Notes: generated by a model not told the origin, from the sequence alone. 64,000 nt of DNA from Labrys miyagiensis (GCF_030160835.1 NZ_BSPC01000064.1:1-64000), one strand, 5' to 3'; counted from the stretch's first letter, positions 54,545 to 63,265 are shown. A program made the numbers and translations.

Positions 54545-56239
54545 GTGCAGAATCCATTCAGCCTTTTGCCCCGGATTGGTGTATCGCGTCCCGGTCGCAT
54601 TCTGGCCACAGCCCTCGCATCAGCTTTGGTGATGACGGTTCTGGTTCGGCCGACGGAAGACGCGGTCGCCAATGGCGATACTCGCTCGCTCAGCATGCGT
54701 CATCTCCACACCGGAGAGACCATCAACATCGTCTACAAGCGCAACGGGTCCTATGATTCCGCCGCGCTGAAGCAGATCAACTGGTTCCTGCGCGACTGGC
54801 GCAAGAATGAGTCCGTGAGCATGGATCCGCGCGTGCTCGACACGCTGTGGCTGGTCTATCGCCAGGTCGGCGCTTCCCAGCCGATCAACATCGTCTGCGG
54901 CTATCGCTCGCCCGGCACCAACAACATGCTGCGTCGCCGTTCGCGCGGTGTCGCCAAGTTCAGCCAGCACACGCTCGGCAAGGCCATCGACTATTTCATC
55001 CCCGGTGTGTCGCTCACCAAGCTGCGCGTGGCGGGACTGCGCCTGCAGCGCGGCGGCGTCGGCTTCTACCCGACCTCCGGCTCGCCCTTCGTGCATATGG
55101 ATGCCGGCGGCGTGCGCATGTGGCCGCGCATGAGCCGCACCGAGCTCGCCTCCGTCTTCCCGGATGGTAAGACCGTGCTGATCCCCGCAGACGGGCGCCC
55201 GATGCCCGGCTATGACGTCGCCCTCAACGAGATCCGCCGCAATGGCGGGGCCGTGGGCGGTGGCTTGGGTGAGGATGATTCCGGCGATAGCGGTTCGTCG
55301 GGCGGTGGCGGTGGCGGCGGCGGCTTCTTCGCGGCCCTGTTCGGTTCGCGCCCCAGCACCACCACCTCAGCGCCTCCGCCCTCCGTCGTGGTGGCGCAGA
55401 CCGATACGCGCAGCAACAGCCGCAACAGCCGTATCGTGACGCCGCCACCGGCTCCGCTGCCGCCACCGGCTCCGCTGCCGCAGATGGCGATGGCCGATGC
55501 GGCTCCGGCGCCGCTGCCGCGCGTGGCACCTGTCCCGCTGCCGTCGCGCCGCCCTTCGGATATCGATACGCAGCCGCCGGCCGCCGATGTGGCGCAGCCG
55601 CAGCTCGCTTCGGCTGATGGTGGCCAGCGCATGGTCTGGCAGGCCGGCGCGTCGGCGCAGATGGCGTCCAACGTCCCGCTGCCGCCGATCCGTCCCGGCA
55701 GCGAGGCGGAGCAGCCTGACAACAGCCAGCCTGCGCCCCAGCAGGTTGCTGCGCTCGATCCTCCGGCCACCCAGCCTGCGGTCGATACCAGCGCGAACAG
55801 CAGGCCTGTGGTCGATCCCAAGCCGCCGATCTTCGCCGATCTCTCCCAGAACAGCGAAGGCTTCATGAAGCGTAGCGTCAGCCGCCAGACCCAGCGTGCG
55901 CTCGGCTTTGCCGATTTGACGCCGGTGACCAACACCGCCCGTCCGCAGCGCCCGCAGCTGATCGCCACCCGCTTCGAGAAGCAGAATTTCGCTTCGCTCT
56001 CGGCGCCGGTATCGGCCGCCCGCAACAAACAGCAGGCGACGCTGATCAAGCCTGACCTGGGACAGACGGCTTCGCTGATCACGCCGCCTTCCAAGACCGT
56101 GGTGATCCACTTCGGCGTCAGCGCCTATCAGGATCTGCGCGCCGACAAGTTCACGGGCGCGGCCGTCAAGCCGCTGCGCACCGCCAGCTTCGCGCCGATG
56201 CCGGATATCTTCACCGGCTCGATCGCCTCGACGAATTAG
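54545..56239 (+). CDS. DUF882 (MepK-like) murein endopeptidase with long disordered tail
   Basis: A 564-residue exported protein. The signal or anchor segment lies at about 18-35. The DUF882/peptidase M15 domain (about 48-200) has zinc-ligand candidates His142 and Asp149 (SQHTLGKAIDY) and His184 (FVHMD), as in E. coli MepK, which cuts 3-3 and 4-3 cross-links. The remaining 350 residues are Pro/Gln/Ala-rich and probably disordered, with a glycine run near 250. The start is GTG at 54545. Pairing with an L,D-transpeptidase gives one enzyme that makes and one that opens 3-3 links. Confidence 0.9.
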   Translation: MQNPFSLLPRIGVSRPGRILATALASALVMTVLVRPTEDAVANGDTRSLSMRHLHTGETINIVYKRNGSYDSAALKQINWFLRDWRKNESVSMDPRVLDTLWLVYRQVGASQPINIVCGYRSPGTNNMLRRRSRGVAKFSQHTLGKAIDYFIPGVSLTKLRVAGLRLQRGGVGFYPTSGSPFVHMDAGGVRMWPRMSRTELASVFPDGKTVLIPADGRPMPGYDVALNEIRRNGGAVGGGLGEDDSGDSGSSGGGGGGGGFFAALFGSRPSTTTSAPPPSVVVAQTDTRSNSRNSRIVTPPPAPLPPPAPLPQMAMADAAPAPLPRVAPVPLPSRRPSDIDTQPPAADVAQPQLASADGGQRMVWQAGASAQMASNVPLPPIRPGSEAEQPDNSQPAPQQVAALDPPATQPAVDTSANSRPVVDPKPPIFADLSQNSEGFMKRSVSRQTQRALGFADLTPVTNTARPQRPQLIATRFEKQNFASLSAPVSAARNKQQATLIKPDLGQTASLITPPSKTVVIHFGVSAYQDLRADKFTGAAVKPLRTASFAPMPDIFTGSIASTN

Positions 56240-56371
56240 CTGGGAGCGCGGACATCCTGTCCGCTCTTGAGACGGTGCGTTACGGAAAAAGGCGGAGCGC
56301 CCGTTGCAGGCGCTCCGCCTTTTCTTTTTTACTCATCGTTTCAAGAGCGGACGGGACGTCCGCGCTCCCAG
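56240..56371. repeat. Family A element exactly filling a convergent gap, with central terminator
   Basis: Starts CTGGGAGCGCGGACATCC immediately after the DUF882 stop and ends GACGTCCGCGCTCCCAG 1 base before the bolA stop. The arms have different loops (GCGGAC-ATCCT-GTCCGC left, GCGGAC-GGGAC-GTCCGC right). A strong bidirectional terminator forms the spacer. Confidence 0.92.
56286..56330. terminator. Bidirectional intrinsic terminator (DUF882 gene and bolA)
   Basis: AAAAGGCGGAGCGCC (56287-56301) pairs perfectly with GGCGCTCCGCCTTTT (56309-56323), with T-rich TTTTCTTTTTT behind it on the plus strand and A-rich sequence in front that serves the minus strand. Confidence 0.92.
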
Positions 56372-56372
56372 G

Positions 56373-56654
56373 TTACCACCGCACCGCTTCACCCGGCGCG
56401 CTCGCTTCGATCGCCAGCGCATGCACGCCCTTATCGAAAGCCGGCTTCAGGGCCTCGTTGATCATGCGATGGCGATCCACCCGGCTGCGGCCGGCGAAAC
56501 TTGCCGAGACGATGCGCACGCGAAAATGGCTCTCGCCGCTGCCGCTATGGCCGGCATGGCCGGCATGGGCGGCGGATTCGTCCAGCACCGCCAGGCGCTC
56601 CGGCGCGAAGGCCTCACGTAGGCGGGTTTCAATCAACGCGTGGATGGAGGACAT
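56373..56654 (-). CDS. BolA family protein
   Basis: A 93-residue BolA-type protein, which usually pairs with monothiol glutaredoxins in iron-sulphur and iron regulation. The conserved SHFRVRIVSASFAGRSRVDRHRMI contains the signature region (F.G.s.v.RHR.I); a His-rich insert, HAGHAGH, lies before it. ATG at 56654 gives the typical start MSSIHALIETRL; the longer frame is not protein-like. It is divergent from the DUF2125 gene. Confidence 0.93.
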   Translation of the reverse strand: MSSIHALIETRLREAFAPERLAVLDESAAHAGHAGHSGSGESHFRVRIVSASFAGRSRVDRHRMINEALKPAFDKGVHALAIEASAPGEAVRW

Positions 56655-56863
56655 CGACAATTTCCTATCGCCCGTCGGGATGACACGTCCCGGCCGTATT
56701 TCTTCGCAATAGAGCATCGTGTCGAAAAAGGAAGCGCGGTTTGCGGCAACATCAGTATGCGAGACGAGAGCATGCAAGCCTCCACGCCACATATGATTGA
56801 CAGGCCCCGGCCTGCATTGCTACGCGGCGCAGTCCTCATGAGAACAAGCCCTTGCCCACTGAC

Positions 56864-57919
56864 ATGACCGTCCCCGCGCCGCGCCGTTCCTCGCGCCGCG
56901 TCTTCCTGCCGATCATCCTTCTGGCCGTCGTCGCCATCGCCTGGTCGGGCTTCTGGTGGTATGCGACCAGCCGGGTCAGCACCGAGATGGACCGCTTTAT
57001 CGCCAAGCAGGCCGAGCTCGGCCGGCAGATCAGCTGTGACCAGCGCAGCGTCGGCGGCTATCCCTTCCGCATCGAGGTGCATTGCGCCAGCCCCAAGGTC
57101 GAGGGCAACCGCGCCGGTAAGGCCTTCAGCGCCAATCTCGGCGAGATCAATGCGGTGGCGCAGGTCTACCAGCCCAACAAGGTGCTGCTCGAGGCCAAGA
57201 GCCCGATGGTGCTGGTCGACAAGGACGGCGATGGCGTGACCGTCACCTCGAACTGGACCAGTGCCGAGGCGAGCGCCTCGATCTGGACCTCTGGCCCGCA
57301 GAATGCCGACATGGTGATCAAGGGCCTCACCACCACGGTCGATCGCGGCGGCCAGACGCAGACGATGTTCGATACCGCCAATGTGGAGGCACATATACGC
57401 CTTGCCGAGGGCGCCGATGCCGCACCGGGCGCCTATGACCTCGCCGCCGATGTCGACGCCAAGGCGGTGGCGCCGGTCGACCTGTTCCTCGGTGCTTCCT
57501 CGCCGCTGAGCGCCACCTTCCGCGGCACCATCACCCGGATCGACCTGCAGCCCATGCCCATGGAGGACCGTCTGCGCGACTGGGCCGACAATGGCGGCAC
57601 GCTGACCATCACGCAGGCCCAGCTCAATCGCGGCCCCAGCAGCGTCAAGGCCAGCGGCACGGTGGGCCTGGAGACCAGTGGCCATCCCTCGGGCGACCTC
57701 GTGGTGGCGCTTTCCGGCGTGCCCGAGCTTGCCGATACGCTCAAGCAGTCCGGCCGGGTGCCCGCCAGCCTCACCAGCCTCCTCGGCGTCGGCCTCTCCA
57801 TGCTCGGCAAGCCGACGAACATTGACGGCAAGGCCGCGGTGGAGGTGCCGGTGAAGGTCGCCAACGGCAAGGTCAATATCGGCGCCTTCCCGGCCGGCAA
57901 GGTGCCGAAGCTGTTCTGA
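56864..57919 (+). CDS. DUF2125 domain-containing protein
   Basis: A 351-residue protein anchored by one N-terminal membrane helix (about 14-38, LPIILLAVVAIAWSGFWW). The rest faces the periplasm and is rich in beta strands, as in DUF2125 proteins of alphaproteobacteria, whose function is unknown. A Cys pair (ISCDQ, EVHCAS) may form a disulphide. ATG at 56864 is preferred; an in-frame TTG at 56852 is possible. In related genomes this gene is found near tyrA/prephenate dehydrogenase-type genes, which are not seen here. Confidence 0.85.
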   Translation: MTVPAPRRSSRRVFLPIILLAVVAIAWSGFWWYATSRVSTEMDRFIAKQAELGRQISCDQRSVGGYPFRIEVHCASPKVEGNRAGKAFSANLGEINAVAQVYQPNKVLLEAKSPMVLVDKDGDGVTVTSNWTSAEASASIWTSGPQNADMVIKGLTTTVDRGGQTQTMFDTANVEAHIRLAEGADAAPGAYDLAADVDAKAVAPVDLFLGASSPLSATFRGTITRIDLQPMPMEDRLRDWADNGGTLTITQAQLNRGPSSVKASGTVGLETSGHPSGDLVVALSGVPELADTLKQSGRVPASLTSLLGVGLSMLGKPTNIDGKAAVEVPVKVANGKVNIGAFPAGKVPKLF

Positions 57920-58131
57920 AGGGGGCTGGGCCTCTGCCTAGCACCCACCTCGTGGCTCAAGGCGCGCCTGACACTCCAATCCTGTGGCGATGCCGAGAGG
58001 AATAGCTCCTTGCGACAACAAGGTCCAAGGCGCTGAAATCGGCTGAAAGGCCATTCCAGCACCAAGCCGGATCATGCCGAGGAAGCCATGTTACGATTGC
58101 TTGCCTTGGTAGGAACAGCCCTGTCCCCTCC

Positions 58132-58428
58132 TCAGTGGGAATCGGGGATGGGCGCCAGCGTCAAGCGCAGCCCAAGCACCCGCGCCGCTTTGGCGACGGT
58201 TCCGATCGTCGGATTTCCGCCTGGTCGAAATACCTTGTAGATTGTCTCCCGGCTGAGCCCGCTCTCCTTGGCGAACTGCGTGGCGCCGCGCGCGCGTGCG
58301 ATGTCACCGATCGCAGCTGCAATTAGTCCGGGGTCGCCATCCTCCAAAGCGGCTTCGAGGTAGGCGGCCTGGGATTCCGGCGACCCGATATGGTCCTGGA
58401 TATCGAAGCGGGTTGTCTCGATTGCCAT
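58132..58428 (-). CDS. Addiction-module antidote protein (HTH, HigA-like)
   Basis: A 98-residue DNA-binding antitoxin. The helix-turn-helix at about 45-75 is ARGATQFAKESGLSRETIYKVF, typical of the 'putative addiction module antidote' type. It lies downstream of the toxin gene, the reversed order of HigBA-like modules, and its start codon directly touches the toxin stop codon. The 212-base region before it (57920-58131) shows no gene. Confidence 0.9.
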   Translation of the reverse strand: MAIETTRFDIQDHIGSPESQAAYLEAALEDGDPGLIAAAIGDIARARGATQFAKESGLSRETIYKVFRPGGNPTIGTVAKAARVLGLRLTLAPIPDSH

Positions 58429-58719
58429 TTACAGCTCCTTCGCCATCTTTTTCGCCTCGGCGATATCGGCCGGCTGCGTTTTCTTCGTCCCGCCGCAGAG
58501 GAGGACGATGACCACCTCGCCGCGCCGTACCAGATACAAGCGATAGCCTGGTCCATAGTCGATGCGCGCTTCACTGACGCCTTCGCCGACGGGTTTCACA
58601 TCACCGAGATTGCCAAGTTCGATACGCCGTATGCGCGCCAGGATGCGGCTGTGGGCCTGCTTGTCTCGTAATTCGGCAAGCCAACCCGAAAAGGCCGCTG
58701 TCAGGTGGACCTCAAACAT
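58429..58719 (-). CDS. RelE/ParE-type toxin (HigB-like addiction module killer)
   Basis: A 96-residue toxin of the RelE fold. The segments GDVKPVGEGVSEARIDYGPGYRLYL and VVIVLLCGGTKKTQ are characteristic of the 'addiction module killer' family, which cuts mRNA at ribosomes in studied members. The promoter side has an AT-rich TACTATAATAC. The module sits directly behind a truncated metallophosphoesterase gene, which suggests that it arrived by insertion. Confidence 0.92.
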   Translation of the reverse strand: MFEVHLTAAFSGWLAELRDKQAHSRILARIRRIELGNLGDVKPVGEGVSEARIDYGPGYRLYLVRRGEVVIVLLCGGTKKTQPADIAEAKKMAKEL

Positions 58720-58733
58720 GTGTATTATAGTAC

Positions 58734-58999
58734 TCAGTTACAAGAGGGCGTCAAGGCGCGCTCGCGGGCCTTGCACAATTCCGTCAACACATTCTCGCGG
58801 TAGAAATCGTGATTGCCGGGCACATAGAGCACGGGCAGGCCGCGCGGGATGAGATGCTCGCGCAACCAGGGCAGAGCGCGGTCATGCAGGCGGTTGCAGA
58901 CATCACCTGCAACGATGACGGCCTCGACGCCCTCGGTTGTCGCTGCCGGCGTGTAGGGGCAGACGTCGACATGCAGGTCCGACAAGATCCACGACGCAT
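58734..58999 (-). pseudogene. Truncated metallophosphoesterase
   Basis: The minus-strand frame encodes an N-terminal calcineurin-like fragment: SDLHVD (metal ligands), VIVAGDVCN (GD) and VPGNHDFY (GNHD). It stops after about 83 residues, where family members have 230 or more, so the His-containing C-terminal half is missing. The ATG near 58999 is out of frame with the body by one base, suggesting a second lesion at the start. The break point is 15 bases from the toxin gene. Confidence 0.8.
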
Positions 59000-59008
59000 T
59001 CCGAGAGC

Positions 59009-59677
59009 TCAGCCCTTGTCCTTCTCCACCGCCGCCTCCTGCGGCTTCACCTCATATTTCAGCAGGATCGGCACCTGCGTGGCGGTGAAGAGCAGGGTGA
59101 TCGGCATGGTGCCCAGCAGCTTGAAGCCGCTCCAGAACTCGTTCGAGAAATTGCGCCAGACGACCTCGTTCAGCACGGCGAGGAAGAGGAAGAACAGGCC
59201 CCAGTTGAGCGTCAGCTTGCGCCAGCCCTCGGGCTGCAGATCGAAGGCCGACTCGAAGACGTAGCGCACCAGGGAGCGCCCGAAGGCGAGGCCTCCAAGC
59301 AGGATGAAGCCGACCAGGCCGTTATAGATGGTCGGCTTCATCTTGATGAACACCTCATTGTGCAGCCACAGCGCCAGAATGCCGAAGACGATGACGAAGA
59401 TGCCGGAGGCGAGCGGCATGATCGGAATGCGCCGCATGATGATGAGGCCGGCGGCCATCGCCAGCACGGTGATGGGGATGAAGACGGAGGTGGCGATGAA
59501 GATGCCCCCGCTGTCGCCCTGGAACATGCCGGCCGGCAGGATGGCCTCGACCAGCGGCCTGAACCATTCGGGCCGGATATTGGCGACGAAGAACACGCAA
59601 AGCGGCCCCATCTCCAGCAGCAGTTTCAGGGCAGGGTTGACCTTCTGGCGCGTCGGCGCCTCGGATTCCAGCAGCAT
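59009..59677 (-). CDS. yciB: Inner membrane-spanning protein YciB (septation protein A family)
   Basis: A 222-residue membrane protein with five to six helices. LLEMGPLCVFFVAN, TLNWGLFFLFLAVLNEVVWRN and FKLLGTMPITLLFTATQ (the K.FG/LG..P.T..F block) are the family hallmarks. YciB affects envelope integrity and division in studied bacteria. The alphaproteobacterial form has an insertion that makes it longer than E. coli YciB. The gene starts 3 bases after the ftsY stop, a common arrangement (ftsY-yciB). Confidence 0.93.
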   Translation of the reverse strand: MLLESEAPTRQKVNPALKLLLEMGPLCVFFVANIRPEWFRPLVEAILPAGMFQGDSGGIFIATSVFIPITVLAMAAGLIIMRRIPIMPLASGIFVIVFGILALWLHNEVFIKMKPTIYNGLVGFILLGGLAFGRSLVRYVFESAFDLQPEGWRKLTLNWGLFFLFLAVLNEVVWRNFSNEFWSGFKLLGTMPITLLFTATQVPILLKYEVKPQEAAVEKDKG

Positions 59678-59680
59678 GGC

Positions 59681-60955
59681 TCACTCCAGGCCGGCGATGG
59701 CGCGGGAGAAGTCCCGGGCGGAAAAGGGTTCGAGGTCGTCGATGCCTTCACCGACGCCGATATAATGCACGGGCAGGCCGAATTTGGCGGCCAGCGCCAC
59801 CAGGATGCCGCCGCGGGCGGTGCCGTCGAGCTTGGTCATGACGAGGCCGGTGACGCCGGCGATCCTGCCGAAGATCTCAGCCTGGGAAATGGCATTCTGT
59901 CCCACCGTGGCGTCGAGCACCAGCAGCACGGCATGCGGGGCGCTATCGTCGATCTTGCGGATGACGCGCACCACCTTGGCAAGCTCGTCCATCAACTGCG
60001 TCTTGTTCTGCAGGCGGCCGGCGGTGTCGATCAGCAGCACGTCCGAGCCGTTCTCCTGCGCTGCCTTGAGGGCGTCGAAGGCCAGCCCCGCCGAATCCGA
60101 GCCCTGCTCGCGGGCGATGATCGGCGAGCGGGTGCGGTCGGCCCAGACCTTGAGCTGCTCGATGGCGGCGGCCCGGAAGGTGTCGCCGGCGGCCAGCGTC
60201 ACCTTCAGCCCGTCGGCCGAGAATTTGGCGGCGAGCTTGCCGATGGTGGTGGTCTTGCCCGAGCCGTTGACGCCCACCATCAGCAGCACGAAGGGCTTCT
60301 TCGAGCGGTCGAGCACCAGCGGCTTGGCGACGGGCGTAAGGATGGCCTCCACCTCGCTCGCCAGCACCTGGTGCACCTCGTCAGGCGAGATCTGGCGGTC
60401 GAAGCGGCCCTTGCCGATGGCTGCCGCGATGCGGGTGGAGACGTCGACGCCGAGGTCGGCCTGGATCAGCACGTCCTCCAGTTCCTCGATGGTGGTGGCA
60501 TCGAGCTTGCGCTTCAGCACGATGTCGGTGATGCCGCGGCTGATGGCGGAGGAGGAGCGCGACAGGCCTTCCTTCAGGCGCCTCCACCAGGATTTCTTTT
60601 CCGCGGGCGCCGGGGCGGGCACGGGCTCGGGAACGTAGACGGGCGCCGGCGCCGGGACGGGCTCCCGTGGAGGCGGGGCCGCGTCGACCAACTGCTCGGG
60701 CACGATCAGCTCGGCGGCGGCAAGCGGCACTGGTTCGATCAGCGCCTCCAACGGATGCTCGGCTTGCTGCTGCTCGTCCCGCGGTTCTTCGGGTTGCGTC
60801 AGCCCGGGCTCGGCCTGCGTCTGCGGGGCGGGCTGCGGCGTCGGCTCGGGAGCCTGGGCGGGGGTATCCTCCTGCGGCGCGGGCTCCGGGGTTGCCGCCC
60901 CGCGTCCGAACAGGCGGGAAAAGAAGCCGGTCTTCTGCTTTTCGCTTTCGGTCAT
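59681..60955 (-). CDS. ftsY: Signal recognition particle receptor FtsY
   Basis: A 424-residue SRP GTPase that docks ribosomes carrying membrane proteins at the translocon. The acidic, Pro/Glu-rich A domain (about 1-125) precedes the four-helix N domain (about 130-215) and the G domain with G1 GVNGSGKTTT, the DTFRAAAIEQL motif, G3 DTAGR and G4 TKLDGTA. The C-terminal GEGIDDLEPF motif is typical. ATG at 60955 starts MTESEKQKTGFFSRLF, where the amphipathic lipid-binding helix is plausible. It is co-transcribed with yciB. Confidence 0.96.
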   Translation of the reverse strand: MTESEKQKTGFFSRLFGRGAATPEPAPQEDTPAQAPEPTPQPAPQTQAEPGLTQPEEPRDEQQQAEHPLEALIEPVPLAAAELIVPEQLVDAAPPPREPVPAPAPVYVPEPVPAPAPAEKKSWWRRLKEGLSRSSSAISRGITDIVLKRKLDATTIEELEDVLIQADLGVDVSTRIAAAIGKGRFDRQISPDEVHQVLASEVEAILTPVAKPLVLDRSKKPFVLLMVGVNGSGKTTTIGKLAAKFSADGLKVTLAAGDTFRAAAIEQLKVWADRTRSPIIAREQGSDSAGLAFDALKAAQENGSDVLLIDTAGRLQNKTQLMDELAKVVRVIRKIDDSAPHAVLLVLDATVGQNAISQAEIFGRIAGVTGLVMTKLDGTARGGILVALAAKFGLPVHYIGVGEGIDDLEPFSARDFSRAIAGLE

Positions 60956-61032
60956 CGAAACTCTTGCTGTCTCTCGCGCCAAGGCCGGCGAGGCGATCTT
61001 GCCACGAAAAAATTGTCGTTTGCTGCAGGAAG

Positions 61033-61140
61033 CTCTAGCGCGTTTCGCCTCCAGACGGAAACACCGAGAATCGCAAAATGCGCCCGAACGGCGCGTGCCT
61101 TGCTGGAAAAACGTTTCAGCCTGAACGCATTTTGCTCTAG
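61033..61140. repeat. Family D intergenic repeat
   Basis: CTCTAGCGCGTTTCGCC at the left and GAACGCATTTTGCTCTAG at the right are an imperfect inverted pair; AATCGCAAAATGCG and AAAAACGTTTCAGCCTGAAC lie inside. It resembles 2157-2261. It separates the divergent ftsY and pseudouridine synthase genes. Confidence 0.6.
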
Positions 61141-61172
61141 CCCACTCGGGCCAATCGGGATAGCGCTAAGCG

Positions 61173-61937
61173 ATGATTTCGCTCGATTTGACCGCGCGGC
61201 TGCTGCATCGCGACGCCCTCATCCTCATCCTCGACAAGCCCGCCGGCCTGCCCGTGCATGCCGGGCCGAAGGGCGGCCCGAACCTTTCCGCCATGCTCGG
61301 CCAGCTCAGCTTCGGCCTGCCCAAGCCGCCGGAACTCGCACACCGGCTCGACAAGGATACCTCGGGTTGCCTGGTGCTTGGCCGCCACGCAAGGCCGCTG
61401 CGCACCCTCAACGCGCTCTTCGCCGAAGGCGGCGTTGCCAAGACTTATTGGGCGGTGGTCGAGGGAGGGCCGGCGACGGACGAGGGCCTCATCGACATGC
61501 CCATCGCCCGCCGCTCTCCCGAGCGCGGCTGGTGGATGAAGCCGGCCGAGGACGGCTTGCCGGCGCAGACCGATTTCCGCGTGCTCGGCCGTGCCGAGGG
61601 GCTCACCTTGCTGGAGCTGAAGCCGCGCACCGGCCGCACGCACCAACTGCGCCTGCATTGCGCCGCCTCCGGCTTTCCCATCGTGGGCGACGCGATCTAT
61701 GGCAGCGCCCCGCGCGAGGGTGGCCCGGTGCTGCATCTCCATGCCAGGGCAGTGAGCGTACCGATCCTGCCGAAGAAGCCGCCGGTGGAGGCGCAGGCGC
61801 CGCCGCCCGACCACATGGAGGAGAGGCTGCGTGCGCTCGGCTATGCCGGCCCGATCAGCCCGACGCCGGCCGAACTGCTCAGGCCGCCCGTGCCGCCAGT
61901 GGTGCGGAGAGGACTGCGGACGCGTAGGGAAATCTGA
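61173..61937 (+). CDS. RluA family pseudouridine synthase
   Basis: A 254-residue RNA uridine isomerase. The catalytic Asp60 is in HRLDKDTSG; the motif I region is LDKPAGLPVH and the late motifs are KPRTGRTHQLRLH and GDAIYG. No S4 domain precedes the catalytic part, as in RluA/TruC-type enzymes. The target RNA (rRNA or tRNA position) cannot be told. The C-terminal 60 residues are Pro-rich and not conserved. Confidence 0.92.
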   Translation: MISLDLTARLLHRDALILILDKPAGLPVHAGPKGGPNLSAMLGQLSFGLPKPPELAHRLDKDTSGCLVLGRHARPLRTLNALFAEGGVAKTYWAVVEGGPATDEGLIDMPIARRSPERGWWMKPAEDGLPAQTDFRVLGRAEGLTLLELKPRTGRTHQLRLHCAASGFPIVGDAIYGSAPREGGPVLHLHARAVSVPILPKKPPVEAQAPPPDHMEERLRALGYAGPISPTPAELLRPPVPPVVRRGLRTRREI

Positions 61938-61951
61938 GCTCCCAGCTAGGC

Positions 61952-62845
61952 TTATTCTCCAAGATTCACCCCCACCTCCCTCAGGATCCACTCCCGAAAC
62001 ATCCTGATCTTCGGCACATTGCGGCGGGCCTCCGGGTAGACGAGGTAGAAAGCCATGTCGCTCTGCACCAGCAGGTCGAAGGGCTGTACCAGCCGTCCCT
62101 CGGCCAGTTCCATCGCATAAAGCGCCCTCGAGAGAATGGCGACGCCTTGGCCTGCGAGGGCCGCCGAGGCGGCAAAAGCCTGCATGCCGAGGCGCCGGTC
62201 TCTCACCGGCGTTGGATAGACAGTGCCGGCGGCGGCGAACCAGTTCTCCCACCAGGGGTCGTCGGCATCGAGGATGGGCAGGCGCAGGAGGTCCGATGGT
62301 TCGCGGACCGGGATGCTGGCGGCGAGCCTGGGGCTCAGCATCGGCGCGAAGTCGCCTTGCACCAGGAGATGCGCGCTGAGGCCCGGCCATTGTCCCATGC
62401 CGGAGCGGATGCCGACATCCGCCTCTTCGCGCGAGAAATCGGCGTAACGATTGCTGGCGTCCATGCGCACGGCGATGGTCGGATGGGCGATCTGGAAGTC
62501 GCCGATATGCCTGGCGAGCCACATGGTGGCGAAGGTCACGGAGGCACTGATGGTGAGCGTGCCCTGTACCCCGCCCTTCGCGGCGGCATAGGCCTCGCTG
62601 ATCATGGCAAAGGCCTCGGTCACGGCGGGGGCCAGCCGCCGCCCGGCGTCCGTGAGCTCGATCTGGCGCGGCAGGCGCAGGAAGAGCGGCCCGCCGAAGC
62701 GCTCCTCGAGGACACGGATCTGGTAGCTGACGGCGGCCTGCGTCATGCCGATCTCTTCCGCCGCCTTGGTGAAGCTGAGATGCCGCGCCACCGCCTCGAA
62801 GACGCGGATGGCGGCGAGGGGCGGGAGCGGATGCAGCATAGGCAT
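61952..62845 (-). CDS. LysR family transcriptional regulator, GcvA-like
   Basis: A 297-residue LysR regulator of the GcvA subgroup: LPPLAAIRVFEAVARHLSFTKAAEEIGMTQAAVSYQIR at the N-terminus and the ligand domain with DADDPWWENWF. It is divergent from a DUF1127-like gene with an inverted repeat in the 108-base gap, so that small gene is a likely target. It is convergent with the pseudouridine synthase gene. Confidence 0.92.
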   Translation of the reverse strand: MPMLHPLPPLAAIRVFEAVARHLSFTKAAEEIGMTQAAVSYQIRVLEERFGGPLFLRLPRQIELTDAGRRLAPAVTEAFAMISEAYAAAKGGVQGTLTISASVTFATMWLARHIGDFQIAHPTIAVRMDASNRYADFSREEADVGIRSGMGQWPGLSAHLLVQGDFAPMLSPRLAASIPVREPSDLLRLPILDADDPWWENWFAAAGTVYPTPVRDRRLGMQAFAASAALAGQGVAILSRALYAMELAEGRLVQPFDLLVQSDMAFYLVYPEARRNVPKIRMFREWILREVGVNLGE

Positions 62846-62894
62846 AAGGCCTCTTTATGCGCGTGACCTGAGCTTCGATTGGTCAGCTTGCCGC

Positions 62895-62929
62895 ATTCAT
62901 GGGATTATTGCCAGTGAAACGGCATGAAT
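62895..62929. promoter_or_regulatory. Candidate LysR site between lysR and DUF1127-like gene
   Basis: ATTCATG (62895-62901) and CATGAAT (62923-62929) form a perfect inverted repeat with a 21-base spacer, in the middle of the divergent region. Confidence 0.45.
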
Positions 62930-62953
62930 TTCGTGCCGGCAAGGAGAAATCCC

Positions 62954-63169
62954 ATGACCGTCACATTGTTCGGAACGATAAGGCTGCCTTATTTGGGGTG
63001 GAAGAGCCGCGTCGCGGGCAAAGCCGCCCTTCGCGGCGCTTCAATCGGCACGCCCAACCTCCCCCGCCATCTCCTGCGCGACATCGGCCTGCTCGACGGC
63101 CACGAGACGCCACGGGGCAGGGCGGAGCCGTCGGCTACGGCGCGGGATATGGTGGAGAGGTATCGGTAA
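62954..63169 (+). CDS. DUF1127-like small protein
   Basis: A 71-residue basic protein. The segment LPRHLLRDIGLLDG matches the conserved end of DUF1127 proteins (L...LLRDIGL). In alphaproteobacteria small DUF1127 proteins affect RNA turnover and phosphate or carbon metabolism. AAGGAGA lies 7 nt before ATG 62954. The divergent GcvA-like LysR gene suggests its regulator. Confidence 0.8.
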   Translation: MTVTLFGTIRLPYLGWKSRVAGKAALRGASIGTPNLPRHLLRDIGLLDGHETPRGRAEPSATARDMVERYR

Positions 63170-63174
63170 ACTGT

Positions 63175-63259
63175 CCGGGTGCGCGGGCATCCTGCCCGTT
63201 CTTGGAAACGGGGCGCCTTACGATAGAGGAAGAACGGGCAAGATGCCCGTGCACCCGGG
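63175..63259. repeat. Family E element in a convergent gap
   Basis: CCGGGTGCGCGGGCATCCTG is inverted against AAGATGCCCGTGCACCCGG around the core GCGCCTTACGATAGAGGAAG. It fills the gap between the DUF1127-like stop (63169) and the ispG stop (63266). Confidence 0.88.
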
Positions 63260-63265
63260 ATCAGC

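Noticed and set aside
58937-61927. 996-codon plus-strand frame opposite yciB and ftsY
   Set aside because: Runs through two well-defined genes on the other strand and the out-of-frame RluA gene; no domain is visible.
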